Source of the DNA: Halomonas cupida
GTDB lineage: Bacteria; Pseudomonadota; Gammaproteobacteria; Pseudomonadales; Halomonadaceae
Length of the DNA: 48,455 nucleotides
Reading direction: 5' to 3'
Assembly: GCF_900142755.1 (NCBI RefSeq)
Contig: NZ_FRCA01000019.1
Location: 8,616 to 57,070, forward strand
A program made the translations under genes and the position numbers. The notes below the pieces were generated by a model. The model did no database searches. It was not told the DNA's origin and saw only the letters and a program-made list of their open reading frames with translations. Numbering within the stretch: position 1 is the first letter of the stretch; each line of letters opens with the position of its first letter. Of this stretch, positions 32,140 through 40,937 are shown piece after piece.

Positions 32140-33590
32140 AGTGACTCCAGGAAGCGGATCAGGGCAGTGCGTTGTGCGGATGGCAAGTCAGCGTAGGCAT
32201 GGGTCGCCGTCTCGGCTTCGCCACCATGCCAGAGAATGGCCTCTTCCAGGCTGCGAGCTCGGCCATCGTGCAGGAAACCGGCCAGTGGATTGATCTGCTG
32301 TGCCAGGCCGATCCCCCACAGCGGAGGCGTTCGCCACTCCCGACCGTTGGCCAGAAACTCCGGGCGCTGGTCGGCAAGGGCATCTCCCATGTCGTGCAAC
32401 AGTAGGTCGCTGTAGGGCCACAGGGTCTGGCCTGCCAGCTCTGGACGCTGGGTGCTGTCCGGGGTCGTCAGGCGTGGTCGATGGCAGGACGCACACCCGA
32501 TCTCGTTGAAGGTATTGGCGCCCAACTGGACCTCGGCATCATCCATGTCCCGACGCTGTGGCACGGCAAGGCTACCGGCGTAGAAGGTGATGAAGTCGGC
32601 GACCTTGTCGGTGACCTCCGGGGTGCCGCCGTTGGCGAATTCATCACAGGCCTGCTCGGGCATGCAATCGGTGTCCGGCACCAGAGAGGAAGTCAGGCCC
32701 ATATCACCGGCAAAGGCATGCAGGCTCTGCTGCTCGATAGTCGGCTCACCGGCCTTCCAGCCGAAGCGGCCGAGTGTGGTGCTTTCGCTGCGTAGATCCC
32801 AGACCCGATTGGGTCTGCCGGAAATGCCGTCGCCGTCCTCATCATCCGGGTCGGCCCAGGCCAGGATCTGCGCCTCATCGACCGCTTCGAGCAACCCCAG
32901 GCCGATCATTGGTGGTGCAACACGGGGGGAGGTCAACAGCTCATCTGGCAACTCGCCGTAGGTGGGGCTGATGATGCGGTACTCGGGCACTCGCAACTCG
33001 ACGCGACTGCCATCGCCCAATTCGACGTCGCGCGGTGTATAGCTGAGCTGCATCTCCGCTTCCGGAAGCGCTCCCGGAATGGCCGCGGTCTGCAACTGGC
33101 GGCCGTAATGGGGCACGGGCACCGCGCCGGTGCGCTCGACCAGTTCGTCATCGTCTTCCCCCGGGGGCAATGACAGGCGCAGAAACAGCGACACTGAGCG
33201 TTCGTCACCGGCGGGAGGATTGCCGCGGCCGTCCTTGATATGGCAGCCCTGACAACTGTTGGTATTGAGCAGCGGACCGAGGCCGTCACGGGCATCGGTG
33301 CTGGCCGGCGCCACCACCCAGGGATTGCGGAAGAAGCTGTTGCCGACGCTGAAATCGAGACGCCCGGTCATCGGCAGGTTGCCCAGCGGCAGGGAATAGG
33401 CATTGTGATCAAATTGTTCGACGGAGCCATCGCCACCGGTCATGGGGGTACGCTGTAGATTAGCGTGAGAGCTGCGTTGCTCGGCGTTCACAGCCAGGGT
33501 AGGGGCGGACAACAGAGCCAGGGTAATGGCCAGCAGCACAGGCCCGCGAATAGGGCGTAGCACTGGGTTGGTATCAGAACGGGCGGACAT
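32136..33590 (-). CDS. Periplasmic di-heme oxidoreductase-like protein (DUF1111/DHOR)
   Basis: The 484-residue protein has a hydrophobic N-terminal signal (to about residue 37) and two c-type heme sites, CQGCH (residues 113-117) and CASCH (366-370). The family is related to di-heme peroxidase-like proteins and is regularly linked with imelysins in iron-regulated operons. Other marks are SFFRNPWV, GDGISGRPNRVWD (calcium-type loop) and RTPPLWGIGLAQQINP. Start at 33590 (MSARSDTNP) is chosen because the signal peptide follows; a GTG at 33638 in the same frame is an alternative. Neither has a strong ribosome site. Confidence 0.85.
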   Translation of the reverse strand: MSARSDTNPVLRPIRGPVLLAITLALLSAPTLAVNAEQRSSHANLQRTPMTGGDGSVEQFDHNAYSLPLGNLPMTGRLDFSVGNSFFRNPWVVAPASTDARDGLGPLLNTNSCQGCHIKDGRGNPPAGDERSVSLFLRLSLPPGEDDDELVERTGAVPVPHYGRQLQTAAIPGALPEAEMQLSYTPRDVELGDGSRVELRVPEYRIISPTYGELPDELLTSPRVAPPMIGLGLLEAVDEAQILAWADPDDEDGDGISGRPNRVWDLRSESTTLGRFGWKAGEPTIEQQSLHAFAGDMGLTSSLVPDTDCMPEQACDEFANGGTPEVTDKVADFITFYAGSLAVPQRRDMDDAEVQLGANTFNEIGCASCHRPRLTTPDSTQRPELAGQTLWPYSDLLLHDMGDALADQRPEFLANGREWRTPPLWGIGLAQQINPLAGFLHDGRARSLEEAILWHGGEAETATHAYADLPSAQRTALIRFLESL

Positions 33591-33746
33591 GAGGGATGAC
33601 AGACTCCATACAGACTCTATATAGAAGAAGGGCCACACGTCAGGGACGTGCGGCGCTATCGACTATCGTTGATCAGGACGCGCCCGATGTAACACCGCCA
33701 CACTCGGATATGGTTCCGCTACATTCGGCATATGGCGCCGCCACAC

Positions 33747-35027
33747 CTAGAACGTATGGCCAGCGTCATCCGGTTGCAGCGAGCTAACACCCAGAGCACC
33801 GGCAGCCTGCTCGATGGAGCCGGTCTGCGACACCAGCGCCAGGATGGCATTGTTGACCACTTCGGCACCCTCGGCGTTGTCCGGAGCAATCATCATGTCA
33901 AAGGTCATCGGAGATTCATTGTCTTCAGCTCTGGCCTTGAGGTCGCTCAACGCTGCCATGGACGCCTTGAGTTCATGATCAAGCTGGGCGGCCAGGTCGG
34001 CGTCCTGCTGTTCGAGCAGTGACTCGAGTGAGGCACCATCGAAGTCAGTACCATCGCTGCGCTGGTAGTGGCCGGTATAGACGTTCTGGATACCGAGGCC
34101 ATTGTAGTAGTGGGAGTTATGGGTGTTGTCGCTGAAGCAGTCGTGCTCGTCCTCATAGGAGTTGGCTTCCAGCGCCACCTTCATGCGCTCGCCAGCCAAC
34201 TCGCCCAGTGACAGCGAGCCCATACCGAACAGCATACGACGCAGGCCTTCAGCGGCAGGTTCGGCAAGTAGCTCGGAGCGGTAGTTCTCCTCGGCAATGG
34301 GGGCCCACTGATTGACCATCCACTCCAGGTCCTCGACCAACAGGTCGCTGGCGGCAGCCAGATAGGCACGGCGGCGATCACAGTGGTCATTGGTGCAGGC
34401 TTCGCCGACGACGAAGTCGGTGACTTCACGCTCACCGGCCCCCGCTTCGTAGCCGTGGGGGTCCTGACCCCAGAGCAGAAACTCGATGGCGTGATAACCG
34501 GTGGCCACATTGGCCTCGGAGCCACCGATCTCATTGAGGCTGGCCAGCAGTTCCGGGGTGATCTCGCTGACATCGATGTTCTCGCCACCGATGTTGATCG
34601 TGGATGAGGCGATGATATTGGCGGTGGCACCGGCATTGCCCAGTTCGTGCTGATAGCCATCGGCTTCAACGTAATCGATCAGCCCCTCATCCAACGGCCA
34701 GGCGTTGAGCTGACCTTCCCAGTCGTCGACGATGGGGTTGCCGAAACGGAAGACTTCGCTCTGCTGGTAGGTGACGCGGGCGTCCCGCCAGGCCGAGCGA
34801 GCCGCTGCCAGCGTCTCGGGAGTCGGTGAAGCGAGCAGCGCTTCGATGGACTCGTCGAGAGCTCTGGCCGTTCTCAACGCATCGGTGTAGACGGTATGCG
34901 CAAGATCCGCGTAGTGAGTCACGACCTGCTCAGGAGTGACATCTTCCGCCTGAGCGGCAAATGGCATGGCAAGGGCGCTGACTGCGACAATGGCAGACAG
35001 CGGACGACGGGCGAGACGATGGGTCAT
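33747..35027 (-). CDS. Imelysin (IrpA/IcmP-type) periplasmic protein
   Basis: The 426-residue protein is the first gene of the operon. A signal peptide ends MPFAAQA at residue 27. The imelysin motif GxHxxE is intact: GYHAIEFLLWGQ with His179 and Glu182. Related proteins are the iron-regulated IrpA of cyanobacteria and IcmP of Pseudomonas, and they are thought to bind iron in the periplasm. Good ribosome site GAGGG lies before ATG 35027; a longer frame to 35111 was rejected. The Fur-like promoter and the 14-bp repeats lie upstream. Confidence 0.9.
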   Translation of the reverse strand: MTHRLARRPLSAIVAVSALAMPFAAQAEDVTPEQVVTHYADLAHTVYTDALRTARALDESIEALLASPTPETLAAARSAWRDARVTYQQSEVFRFGNPIVDDWEGQLNAWPLDEGLIDYVEADGYQHELGNAGATANIIASSTINIGGENIDVSEITPELLASLNEIGGSEANVATGYHAIEFLLWGQDPHGYEAGAGEREVTDFVVGEACTNDHCDRRRAYLAAASDLLVEDLEWMVNQWAPIAEENYRSELLAEPAAEGLRRMLFGMGSLSLGELAGERMKVALEANSYEDEHDCFSDNTHNSHYYNGLGIQNVYTGHYQRSDGTDFDGASLESLLEQQDADLAAQLDHELKASMAALSDLKARAEDNESPMTFDMMIAPDNAEGAEVVNNAILALVSQTGSIEQAAGALGVSSLQPDDAGHTF

Positions 35028-35105
35028 GATGGAGCCCTCGATTTGTTGAATCGTTTTCGAAGCCACTGAACGTAGAGGATCAGTGCCTGATGCCTGCGTA
35101 CTGAT

Positions 35106-35215
35106 TTTCAAGACCGGTTTTCAAGACCAGCTTTTCAAGATCGGCTTTTCCAGACCGGTTCTTCAAGGCCGTCTTTCAGGATCGGTCTGTCGTGACCGGG
35201 TTTTCGAGATCGGGC
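35106..35215 (-). repeat. Eight 13-14-bp tandem units in the imelysin operon leader
   Basis: Plus-strand units start at 35106, 35119, 35133, 35147, 35161, 35175, 35189 and 35202, with consensus TTTTCAAGACCGGT. The array lies between the Fur-like promoter and the imelysin start, so it would be transcribed as part of the leader. Confidence 0.92.
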
Positions 35216-35304
35216 TGACGGTGCGCTGGATCTTCTGACCCTGTGTGGCGAATTGTGGTCGATCGCGCAAGGGCTTGTGCGACGGGCACCACCGTCACTG
35301 TATT

Positions 35305-35336
35305 TGATAGTAACGAGATTCAATCTCATTGCAAGT
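35305..35336 (-). promoter_or_regulatory. Candidate Fur-controlled promoter of the imelysin operon
   Basis: On the minus strand TTGCAA and TACTAT, 16 bases apart, fit -35 and -10 boxes. The spacer holds GAGATTGAATCTC (35315-35327), a perfect palindrome; the wider ATGAGATTGAATCTCGTT agrees with the Fur consensus form ATGAGAATCATTCTCATT at 14 of 18 positions. The rest of the 395-base gap holds the repeat array. Confidence 0.6.
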
Positions 35337-35422
35337 TGAACATCCGAGGTAGGGGGGCCTCGAGTGCTGATGCTCGAAAAGGCACAGGCGAGGGGCACCC
35401 ATGCCTCGGTCGACGACGGCTG

Positions 35423-36256
35423 TCAGCGGGGTGAGAAGCGGCGATTGATGCCGGTTTCGGCAATCATGCGGGTCGAGATTTCCTCGATGGAAAAGCGCGT
35501 GGTGTCGATGAAGGGAATATGCAGTTTACGGTACATCGTCTCGGCCTGGGCGACTTCCTGCATGCACTGGTCGATGGAGCTGTAGCGGCTGTTGGGCCGA
35601 CGCTCGTGGCGGATGGCGGAGAGGCGGCGTGGATCGATGGTCAACCCGAACAGCTTGTGGCGATGGCGGGCCAGTACCGCCGGCAGCTTGAGCGTGCCGC
35701 TTTCGTCCTGGTCATCCTCGGTCAGGGGGTAGTTGGCGGCACGTACGCCGAACTGCAGGGCCAGATACAGCGAGGTCGGTGTCTTGCCACAGCGTGAGAC
35801 TCCCACGAGGATGACGTCCGCCTTGTCGTACTGATGGGTGCGCGCGCCGTCGTCATTGTCGAGAGCAAAGTGCACCGAATGGATGCGATCCATGTAGGCA
35901 TCGTCGCTGGCGATCGCGTGAGTACGGCCGACGCTGTAGGAAGAGTGGGTTTCCAGCTCTCGCTCGAGTGGTTCGAGGAATGTCGAGAAGATATCGACCT
36001 TGAACCCCGGTGCCGAACGAATGACGTCACGGATATTCTCGTCGACGATGGTATCGATGATGATCGGCTGAGCGCCGTCACGAATCGCCGTGGCCTCGAT
36101 GATGCTGACCAGGGATCGCGCTTTCTCGATGGTGTCGATATAGGGCTTGGTCAGTTTGCGAATATCCACATTCTCGAACTGTGCAAGCAGGCTGCGGCCG
36201 AGGCTTTCTGCGGTAATACCGGTGCCGTCGGAGATGAAAAAGGCGGTACGAGTCAT
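35423..36256 (-). CDS. ppsR: PEP synthase regulatory protein (kinase/pyrophosphorylase)
   Basis: PpsR inactivates PEP synthase by ADP-dependent threonine phosphorylation and reactivates it by phosphate-dependent dephosphorylation. The 277-residue DUF299 protein begins MTRTAFFISDGTGITAESLG and has the P-loop-like VGVSRCGKTPTSLYLA near residue 155 and FGLTIDPRRLSAIRHERRP. It is divergent from ppsA, its substrate, as in many gammaproteobacteria, so the two are probably controlled together from the shared region. Confidence 0.95.
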   Translation of the reverse strand: MTRTAFFISDGTGITAESLGRSLLAQFENVDIRKLTKPYIDTIEKARSLVSIIEATAIRDGAQPIIIDTIVDENIRDVIRSAPGFKVDIFSTFLEPLERELETHSSYSVGRTHAIASDDAYMDRIHSVHFALDNDDGARTHQYDKADVILVGVSRCGKTPTSLYLALQFGVRAANYPLTEDDQDESGTLKLPAVLARHRHKLFGLTIDPRRLSAIRHERRPNSRYSSIDQCMQEVAQAETMYRKLHIPFIDTTRFSIEEISTRMIAETGINRRFSPR

Positions 36257-36302
36257 GTCTGGCCCCTAGTGATCAATGTTCGCATTGTCTCCGCCGCCAG
36301 AG

Positions 36303-36387
36303 TTCTTCACAAGGCGAGGACCGCCACAAGACAGGGATCATCACAAGACAGAGGTCATTACAGGGTCAGGACCATCACATGCGGGTT
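36303..36387 (+). repeat. Five 17-bp tandem units between ppsR and ppsA
   Basis: Units begin at 36303, 36320, 36337, 36354 and 36371; units 2 and 3 are closest (ACCGCCACAAGACAGGG and ATCATCACAAGACAGAG). The array occupies the ppsR-proximal half of the 406-base divergent gap; the ppsA-proximal half shows nothing further supported. Confidence 0.85.
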
Positions 36388-36662
36388 GTCGGGAGGCGTA
36401 TGGCGAGCGGCGCCTGTAACCGGACATGGGGAAGCCTTGATGGACTGCCAGGCGAGCCACCGGGCGGGCTCGAAGCTGCCCATTGGTGCAGTGAGTGAGT
36501 TGCTCGACTACACAATATGCAGGAAATCGGCAGCTGTTGTAAAAATCCTCCAGTGACTTCGCTGTTAGACTAATGGCGAATATGGTGGGGCGCTGATAAA
36601 GTCGCCAGCATCCATTCTTGACGACGCAACATCACTGAGACGTCGGCCTCCAGGGGGATTAC

Positions 36663-39035
36663 GTGGAAAAGTACATTGTGTGGTTCGATCAGCTTGGCAT
36701 GAATGATGTTGAGCGTGTCGGAGGCAAGAATGCCTCGTTGGGCGAAATGATTTCCAACCTGGCTGGGGCTGGTGTCACGGTGCCCGGCGGATTCGCCACC
36801 ACCGCGGAAGCCTACCGCGAATTCCTCTCCCACCAGGGACTGAATGATCGCATCAACGCGGAATTGGCACGCCTGGATGTGGACGATGTCGCGGCACTGG
36901 CGAAAGCCGGCTCGACGATTCGCCAGTGGGTCACCGACACTCCGCTGCCACCGGCCTTTGAAGCAGCTCTGGCCGAAGCCTACGACCACATGCTCAGTCA
37001 GCATCCCAACCTCAAGGTGGCCGTGCGTAGCTCCGCCACTGCCGAGGATCTGCCGGATGCTTCCTTTGCTGGTCAGCAGGAAACCTTCCTCAATATCGAG
37101 GGCTACGAGAACATCAAGCGCGCGGTACATGAAGTTTTCGCTTCGCTGTTCAATGACCGGGCGATTTCCTATCGCGTACATCGCGGCTACGCCCACGAGA
37201 ATGTCGCTCTGTCCGCCGGTGTGCAAAAGATGGTGCGCTCCGAGACGGGAGCCAGCGGTGTCATGTTTACCCTGGATACTGAGTCCGGCTTCCGTGATGC
37301 GGTGTTCGTGACGTCCTCCTGGGGACTTGGCGAAACCGTCGTGCAGGGCGCCGTCAACCCGGATGAATTCTACGTCCACAAGTCGACGCTGGCCGCCGGT
37401 CGTCCGGCGGTGCTGCGTCGTAACCTGGGTTCCAAACTGATCAAGATGGTCTATACCGATGACGCCAGTGCCGGGCGTTCGGTTGCTACCGTTGATGTTC
37501 CGCTGGCCGACCGCATGCGCTTCAGCATCAATGACGAGCAGATCATGTCGCTGGCGCGTCAGGCGGTGATCATCGAGCAGCACTATGGCCGCCCGATGGA
37601 CATCGAATGGGCGCTGGATGGTGACGACAACGAGTTGTACATCGTCCAGGCGCGTCCCGAGACGGTTGTCTCCCAGCAGGAGGGTGGCTCACTGGAGCGT
37701 TTCCAGCTCAAGGAAAAGGGCCGTACCCTGGTGACCGGGCGTGCTATTGGTCAGCGGATTGGCCGTGGCGAGGTCAAGGTGGTCATGTCGCCGGACGACA
37801 TGGACAAGATCAACTCAGGCGATGTGCTGGTCACCGACATGACCGACCCGGATTGGGAGCCGATCATGAAGCGCGCCTCGGCCATCGTTACCAATCGTGG
37901 TGGGCGTACCTGTCACGCGGCAATCATTGCTCGCGAACTGGGCATCCCGGCAGTGGTCGGTTGTGGCGATGCCACGGCGGCACTGGAAGATGGGCGTGAT
38001 GTCACGGTGTCCTGTGCCGAAGGGGATACTGGCCATGTCTATGATGGTTTGCTGGAATTCGATCGCAGTGTTACCAGCGTCGATGCCATGCCGGAAATAC
38101 CGTTCAAGATCATGATGAACGTGGGTAACCCGGACCGTGCCTTCAGCTTTGCTTCACTGCCGAATGCCGGTGTTGGTCTTGCGCGCCTCGAGTTCATCAT
38201 CAATCGCATGATCGGTGTGCATCCCAAGGCTCTGCTGGATTACGATACTCTGCCCACCGAACTGCAGCAGACCATCGACGTGCGTACTGCGGGTTACACC
38301 GATCCGGTCAGTTTCTATGTCGACAAGCTGGTCGAGGGCATTTCGACGCTGGCGGCAGCCTTCTACCCGCAGCGGGTGATCGTGCGCATGTCGGACTTCA
38401 AGTCCAATGAGTACGAGAATCTGATCGGCGGCAAGATGTACGAGCCTGGTGAAGAGAACCCGATGCTCGGCTTCCGCGGCGCCTCGCGCTACATCTCGGA
38501 AAGCTTCCGTCCCTGCTTCGAGCTGGAGTGTCGGGCGATGAAGCGCGTGCGCGACGAGATGGGCCTGGACAACGTAGAGCTGATGGTTCCGTTCGTGCGC
38601 ACGCTGGGCGAAGCCAGCGAGGTGGTCGACCTGCTCGCCGCCAACGGTCTCAAGCGTGGTGACAATGGCCTCAAGGTCATCATGATGTGCGAACTGCCGA
38701 CCAACGCCCTGCTGGCCGATGAGTTCCTCGAGTACTTCGATGGTTTCTCGATCGGTTCCAACGACCTGACTCAGCTGACGCTGGGGCTGGATCGTGACTC
38801 CGGCATCGTCGCGCACCTGTTCGACGAGCGTGACCCGGCGGTCAAGAAACTGCTGTCCATGGCCATTCAGGCCTGCAATGCCAAGGGCAAGTACATCGGC
38901 ATCTGCGGCCAGGGGCCTTCGGATCATCCGGAACTGGCCAAGTGGCTGATGGAGCAGGGCATCGACTCGGTGTCGCTCAACCCGGACGCCGTACTCGAAA
39001 CCTGGTTCATGCTGGCGGGTGAAACCCTCGACTGA
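36663..39035 (+). CDS. ppsA: Phosphoenolpyruvate synthase
   Basis: PpsA makes PEP from pyruvate and ATP for gluconeogenesis. The 790-residue protein starts with GTG, preceded by GGGGG. Domains: ATP-grasp N-terminal domain (1-340, GGKNASLGEM, VAVRSSATAEDLPDASFAGQQ), the phospho-histidine domain with catalytic His418 in GGRTCHAAIIARELGIPAVVG, and the PEP/pyruvate barrel (about 470-790) ending with FSIGSNDLTQLTLGLDRDSG and CGQGPSDHPELAKWL. Length matches E. coli PpsA (792). Confidence 0.98.
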   Translation: MEKYIVWFDQLGMNDVERVGGKNASLGEMISNLAGAGVTVPGGFATTAEAYREFLSHQGLNDRINAELARLDVDDVAALAKAGSTIRQWVTDTPLPPAFEAALAEAYDHMLSQHPNLKVAVRSSATAEDLPDASFAGQQETFLNIEGYENIKRAVHEVFASLFNDRAISYRVHRGYAHENVALSAGVQKMVRSETGASGVMFTLDTESGFRDAVFVTSSWGLGETVVQGAVNPDEFYVHKSTLAAGRPAVLRRNLGSKLIKMVYTDDASAGRSVATVDVPLADRMRFSINDEQIMSLARQAVIIEQHYGRPMDIEWALDGDDNELYIVQARPETVVSQQEGGSLERFQLKEKGRTLVTGRAIGQRIGRGEVKVVMSPDDMDKINSGDVLVTDMTDPDWEPIMKRASAIVTNRGGRTCHAAIIARELGIPAVVGCGDATAALEDGRDVTVSCAEGDTGHVYDGLLEFDRSVTSVDAMPEIPFKIMMNVGNPDRAFSFASLPNAGVGLARLEFIINRMIGVHPKALLDYDTLPTELQQTIDVRTAGYTDPVSFYVDKLVEGISTLAAAFYPQRVIVRMSDFKSNEYENLIGGKMYEPGEENPMLGFRGASRYISESFRPCFELECRAMKRVRDEMGLDNVELMVPFVRTLGEASEVVDLLAANGLKRGDNGLKVIMMCELPTNALLADEFLEYFDGFSIGSNDLTQLTLGLDRDSGIVAHLFDERDPAVKKLLSMAIQACNAKGKYIGICGQGPSDHPELAKWLMEQGIDSVSLNPDAVLETWFMLAGETLD

Positions 39036-39053
39036 ATCTGACCTGAGCTGTTC

Positions 39054-39090
39054 CACCAACGCCGCGGCCATCCCGCGGCGTTGGTGTTTA
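39054..39090 (+). terminator. ppsA terminator
   Basis: CACCAACGCCGCGG (39054-39067) pairs perfectly with CCGCGGCGTTGGTG (39073-39086), loop CCATC, followed by TTTA; it starts 18 bases after the ppsA stop. Confidence 0.88.
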
Positions 39091-39235
39091 TGGGCCTTGG
39101 GCAGGCCTTGAGCCCGTGGTTGTCAGCCCTGTCAGGATGTCGTGAATTGGCGACACTGGTGCAAAAGTCAGGGAGAGTTGTGCAGATGGGCTGTTTCACC
39201 GCCGCAAGCAGGTAGACTGGGTGCGCTATTACCGT

Positions 39236-39401
39236 GGCAATCAAGTCGATCATCCTGACCGATCTTGATTGTCGCCCGCGCTACACCGGCACAGATGCGT
39301 GGATCTGCTGGTGTGACGCGGGCTCGCGCCGGCCGGGGGGCCGACGGCGGCACGTCCCTGTGCCGCGAGTGACCCGACATGAAAGCTTGTCGAGTCAATA
39401 A
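39236..39401 (+). repeat. Dispersed structured repeat, copy 4 (full length, diverged)
   Basis: Same order as copy 3, with an added hairpin: CAATCAA/TTGATTG (39238-39271); CCCGCG..CGCGGG with inner ACACC/GGTGT and CAGAT/ATCTG (39275-39322); CGCCGGCC-GGGG-GGCCGACG (39327-39346); GGCGGCAC/GTGCCGC (39346-39367); final hairpin with loop AAAG (39369-39398). In the final stem one A-T pair has become G-C on both sides, and two mismatches of copy 1 are paired here. It ends 23 bases before the next start codon. Confidence 0.85.
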
Positions 39402-39423
39402 ACAAGCCGTTGGAGGACTTGTC

Positions 39424-39804
39424 ATGAATAAACTGTTCACCGTTGCTGGCAAGAATGCCGTTCTGGCTGTTCTGTTGGCCTCATCCCTGGCCCTGGTGTC
39501 AGGTGCCGCTTCGGCCGATGATGATTGGGATGACGACTGGGACGACCGTCGCCATCGTTACCATCATCATGACGATGATGATTACGAGGACGCCCGCGAA
39601 GAGTATCGGGAAGCGCGTGAGGAGTACCGCGAAGCCCAGCGCGAGTATCAGGAAGCACGACGTGATCGCGAGCGCTACTATCAACGGGATCGTGACTGGC
39701 AGCGGGATAGCTATTATCAGGGCAACCGCTATGACGATCGGCAGACGATCAACAGCGCTGCTGACCAGGTGATCAATGAAGTCGTGCGTCAATTGATCAA
39801 CTAG
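39424..39804 (+). CDS. Small secreted acidic protein with EYREA repeats
   Basis: The 126-residue product has a signal peptide ending SGAASA (residue 31). The mature part opens with an Asp/His-rich stretch (DDDWDDDWDDRRHRYHHHDD) that could bind divalent metal, continues with a charged heptad repeat (REEYREA, REEYREA, QREYQEA) likely to be helical, and ends with a QTINSAADQVINEVVRQLI amphipathic segment. I recognise no family function. The ATG 39424 has GGAGGA upstream; the frame before it translates the dispersed repeat and is rejected. Periplasmic or outer-membrane-associated location is inferred. Confidence 0.75.
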   Translation: MNKLFTVAGKNAVLAVLLASSLALVSGAASADDDWDDDWDDRRHRYHHHDDDDYEDAREEYREAREEYREAQREYQEARRDRERYYQRDRDWQRDSYYQGNRYDDRQTINSAADQVINEVVRQLIN

Positions 39805-39887
39805 AGTTGACTCAACTGGGTTGGCTGAGCGTGGATAATCGAGCGCAGGGTTGTAAAAGGTCCAGAACCCAAGCCATGTCAGAACGA

Positions 39888-39933
39888 AATGCCCCCTCTG
39901 GAGCTCATGCGGCTCGAGAGGGGGCATTCTGTC
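39888..39933. terminator. Bidirectional terminator
   Basis: AATGCCCCCTCT (39888-39899) pairs with AGAGGGGGCATT (39917-39928), with GAGC/GCTC inside the loop, followed by CTGTCTT. It lies between the convergent small secreted protein gene and the lyase gene. Confidence 0.85.
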
Positions 39934-39989
39934 TTGAGGGTCGGCTATCGGCCCCTCTCGCCATTCAGAGATTCCTGCAGCTCTCGTCC

Positions 39990-40937
39990 TCAGTTACCAG
40001 CATGCTCCTTCACAAGATCCGGTACGGCATGAAGGTTGAGGCGGTGCCCAGCCTTGAGAACCTGGCTCGGTACATCATGATGCACCAGGGCTGGCAGTTG
40101 CGAAGCGGCCTCAAGAATCTGTTCCAGAGCAATACCTGTGCGATAGCCCATAAGTTCCAGCATATGCACGAGATCCTCGGTACATACGTTGCCAGTGGCG
40201 CCAGGAGCATAGGGGCAGCCACCGAGTCCACCGAGGGCGCTGTCGAAGCGGTCGGCACCAGCTTCAATTGCCGCCAGGGCATTACTTAATGCCATGCCCC
40301 GGGTGTTATGCAGGTGCACCGTGAGCTGTAGGTTGTGAAATCGCTCTCTGAACTTGTCCACCACCTCGGCGACCTGAGTGGGGTAAGCCATGCCGGTGGT
40401 GTCACAGAGGGTAATGCCACGCACCCCTTGTTCTGCGAAGCGCTCTACCCACGAGAGTACTGTTTCGAGCGGTATATCACCTTCCATGGGACAGCCAAAG
40501 GCGGTTGAGAGTGAAACATTGATCGCGGTACGGGTCGGCTGTATCTCCTTGATTACCTCGCTCAGACCGTGAAATGACTGCTCACATGTCATCCTCAGGT
40601 TGGAGAGGTTATGGCTCTCACTAGCTGACATGACGAGATTGGCCTCATCGACATCACAGGACAGCGCGCGTTCAGCGCCACGTAGATTCGGCACCAGAAC
40701 CGTGTAATCGATACCGGGGTGGCGTTTGATCCCTTTCATCACCTGTTCGGCATCGCGCAGTGCTGGAATCGCTTTCGGCGATGTGAATGAGGTTACTTCG
40801 ATCCTGGCATAACCACACTGGCTCAGTTGATTGATAAGCTTGATTTTTTCGTCAGTGTCCACAAATCTTGCTTCATTCTGGAAGCCATCACGTGTAACGA
40901 CCTCCTGCATATATATCTTCTTGTTGTTGCCTTGCAT
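39990..40937 (-). CDS. HMG-CoA-lyase-family enzyme
   Basis: The 315-residue TIM-barrel protein belongs to the HMGL-like family that cleaves 3-hydroxy-3-methylglutaryl-CoA to acetyl-CoA and acetoacetate. Key residues of characterised lyases are present: Arg16, Asp17 and Gln20 in TRDGFQNE, metal-binding His208 and His210 in VHLHNTRG, Cys241 in GGLGGCPYAPGATGN, and Asn250. The segment HLHNTRGMALSN differs from the HxHDTYGQALAN of classical lyases, so this is a subfamily whose natural substrate may differ. It is divergent from the aldehyde/alcohol dehydrogenase genes and probably part of the same pathway. Confidence 0.85.
   Translation of the reverse strand: MQGNNKKIYMQEVVTRDGFQNEARFVDTDEKIKLINQLSQCGYARIEVTSFTSPKAIPALRDAEQVMKGIKRHPGIDYTVLVPNLRGAERALSCDVDEANLVMSASESHNLSNLRMTCEQSFHGLSEVIKEIQPTRTAINVSLSTAFGCPMEGDIPLETVLSWVERFAEQGVRGITLCDTTGMAYPTQVAEVVDKFRERFHNLQLTVHLHNTRGMALSNALAAIEAGADRFDSALGGLGGCPYAPGATGNVCTEDLVHMLELMGYRTGIALEQILEAASQLPALVHHDVPSQVLKAGHRLNLHAVPDLVKEHAGN

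Noticed and set aside
36525..36545. Possible Ter site (CTGTTGTAAAAAT) for the Tus-like protein
   Set aside because: It shares only the TGTTGTAA core with the E. coli Ter consensus and the key downstream bases differ; a divergent Tus would also be expected to use another sequence.
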